Of a DNA stretch of 58,506 bases, positions 58,324 through 58,506 are shown piece by piece (the stretch's first letter is position 1; the number at the start of each line of letters is the position of its first letter). The notes under the pieces were generated by a model. The model worked only from the letters and a program-made list of their open reading frames with translations, was not told where the DNA came from and ran no database searches. Both the position numbers and the translations under genes were made by a program. The DNA is taken from assembly GCA_964523675.1 (NCBI GenBank), contig CAZFZT010000012.1, forward strand, positions 1-58,506. The letters are read 5' to 3'. This stretch comes from CAZFZT01 sp964523675 (lineage in GTDB: Bacteria > Planctomycetota > Phycisphaerae > Phycisphaerales > SM1A02).

Positions 58324-58506
58324 GATGATTCCCCCGCAGTTTGCGTTTCCACCGTGCCGATACTGCCGACGCCGACGATATTGCCGCTCTCAGTAGCGTC
58401 AGCCGTATTTTCGTATTCGTCGGCACGCTCATCGCTCAGCGCGAACAGGTTTGACGGTCGGCCGCGCCCGCGCTGTTCGGCATACGCGAGTCGCCCGTCC
58501 CCGGCT
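58311..58506 (-). CDS. Partial protein, C-terminal 64 residues, window edge
   Basis: An open minus-strand frame without a start in the window, reading GDGRLAYAEQRGRGRPSNL, ALSDERADEYENTADAT and ending TAGESSWTF at 58311. The RGRGRPSNLF wording suggests a DNA-binding or replication-type protein, but too little is visible to name it. It runs off the right edge. Confidence 0.55.
   Translation of the reverse strand, partial: AGDGRLAYAEQRGRGRPSNLFALSDERADEYENTADATESGNIVGVGSIGTVETQTAGESSWTF

Overview
The window looks like chromosomal DNA of a planctomycete, most likely class Phycisphaerae. It is GC-rich. Three secreted proteins carry C-terminal dockerin-like Ca-binding repeats (GDLNGDGSVGVPDLL type, ending LLANWG). 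There are several small CxxC zinc-ribbon membrane proteins (MRCxACGYDL type), and the tyrosine recombinase has active-site wording I associate with planctomycetes (NLRSTRETELAE, WIGNSQ). No rRNA and no CRISPR array were seen. Three tRNA genes are present: Arg-CCT, Arg-CCG and Lys-CTT.

Layout. 0-5 kb: small hypotheticals, a GNAT acetyltransferase, a DUF1294 protein, a REP/RAYT locus (frameshifted HUH transposase between two copies of a palindromic repeat), an isocitrate/isopropylmalate dehydrogenase, tRNA-Arg and a DUF1573 protein. 5-10 kb: a tandem pair of secreted ClpP/NfeD-like proteins (one apparently active, one degenerate), CCA-adding enzyme and rsmD. 10-18.6 kb: an alpha/beta hydrolase; an NfeD-like/flotillin/unknown/pseudo-rhomboid-TPR gene set; comM and riboflavin synthase, both with short tandem repeats inside their reading frames. 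18.6-22 kb: a 21-bp palindromic repeat array, a HAF-repeat secreted protein and a frameshifted beta-helix protein. 22-29 kb: SpoIIE phosphatase, DUF192, GluQ, pterin dehydratase and a 1,104-aa FAAL-ACP-alpha-oxoamine synthase fusion. 29-36 kb: a MacB/LolCDE-like exporter with a DUF3299 partner and a large dockerin-bearing secreted protein. 36-45 kb: a zinc-ribbon/GYF protein divergent from a parvulin, an ABC-2 exporter, tRNA-Arg, a STAS protein and a tricorn protease. 45-56 kb: M48 protease, a GT-C glycosyltransferase, a fused aconitase-family enzyme, an RMD1/DUF155 protein, purH and a BamB-like PQQ protein. 56-58.5 kb: tRNA-Lys with a tyrosine recombinase reading into it, then an operon of an integrated element that runs off the window.

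Three sequence-level patterns cut across the genes. (1) At least fourteen starts have a TANNNT -10 box ending only 6-8 nt before the start codon and no Shine-Dalgarno, which implies widespread leaderless transcription; one box is symmetric and appears to serve two divergent genes. (2) Families of 7-mer and 8-mer tandem repeats lie in intergenic gaps, form the last codons of genes, and sit inside comM and riboflavin synthase, where gain or loss of one unit would shift the frame. One 11-copy array abuts the riboflavin synthase start and carries a perfect four-tract G-quadruplex motif. (3) Palindromic REP-like elements are scattered both between and inside genes. All functions below are inferred by reading the sequence; no database search was run.
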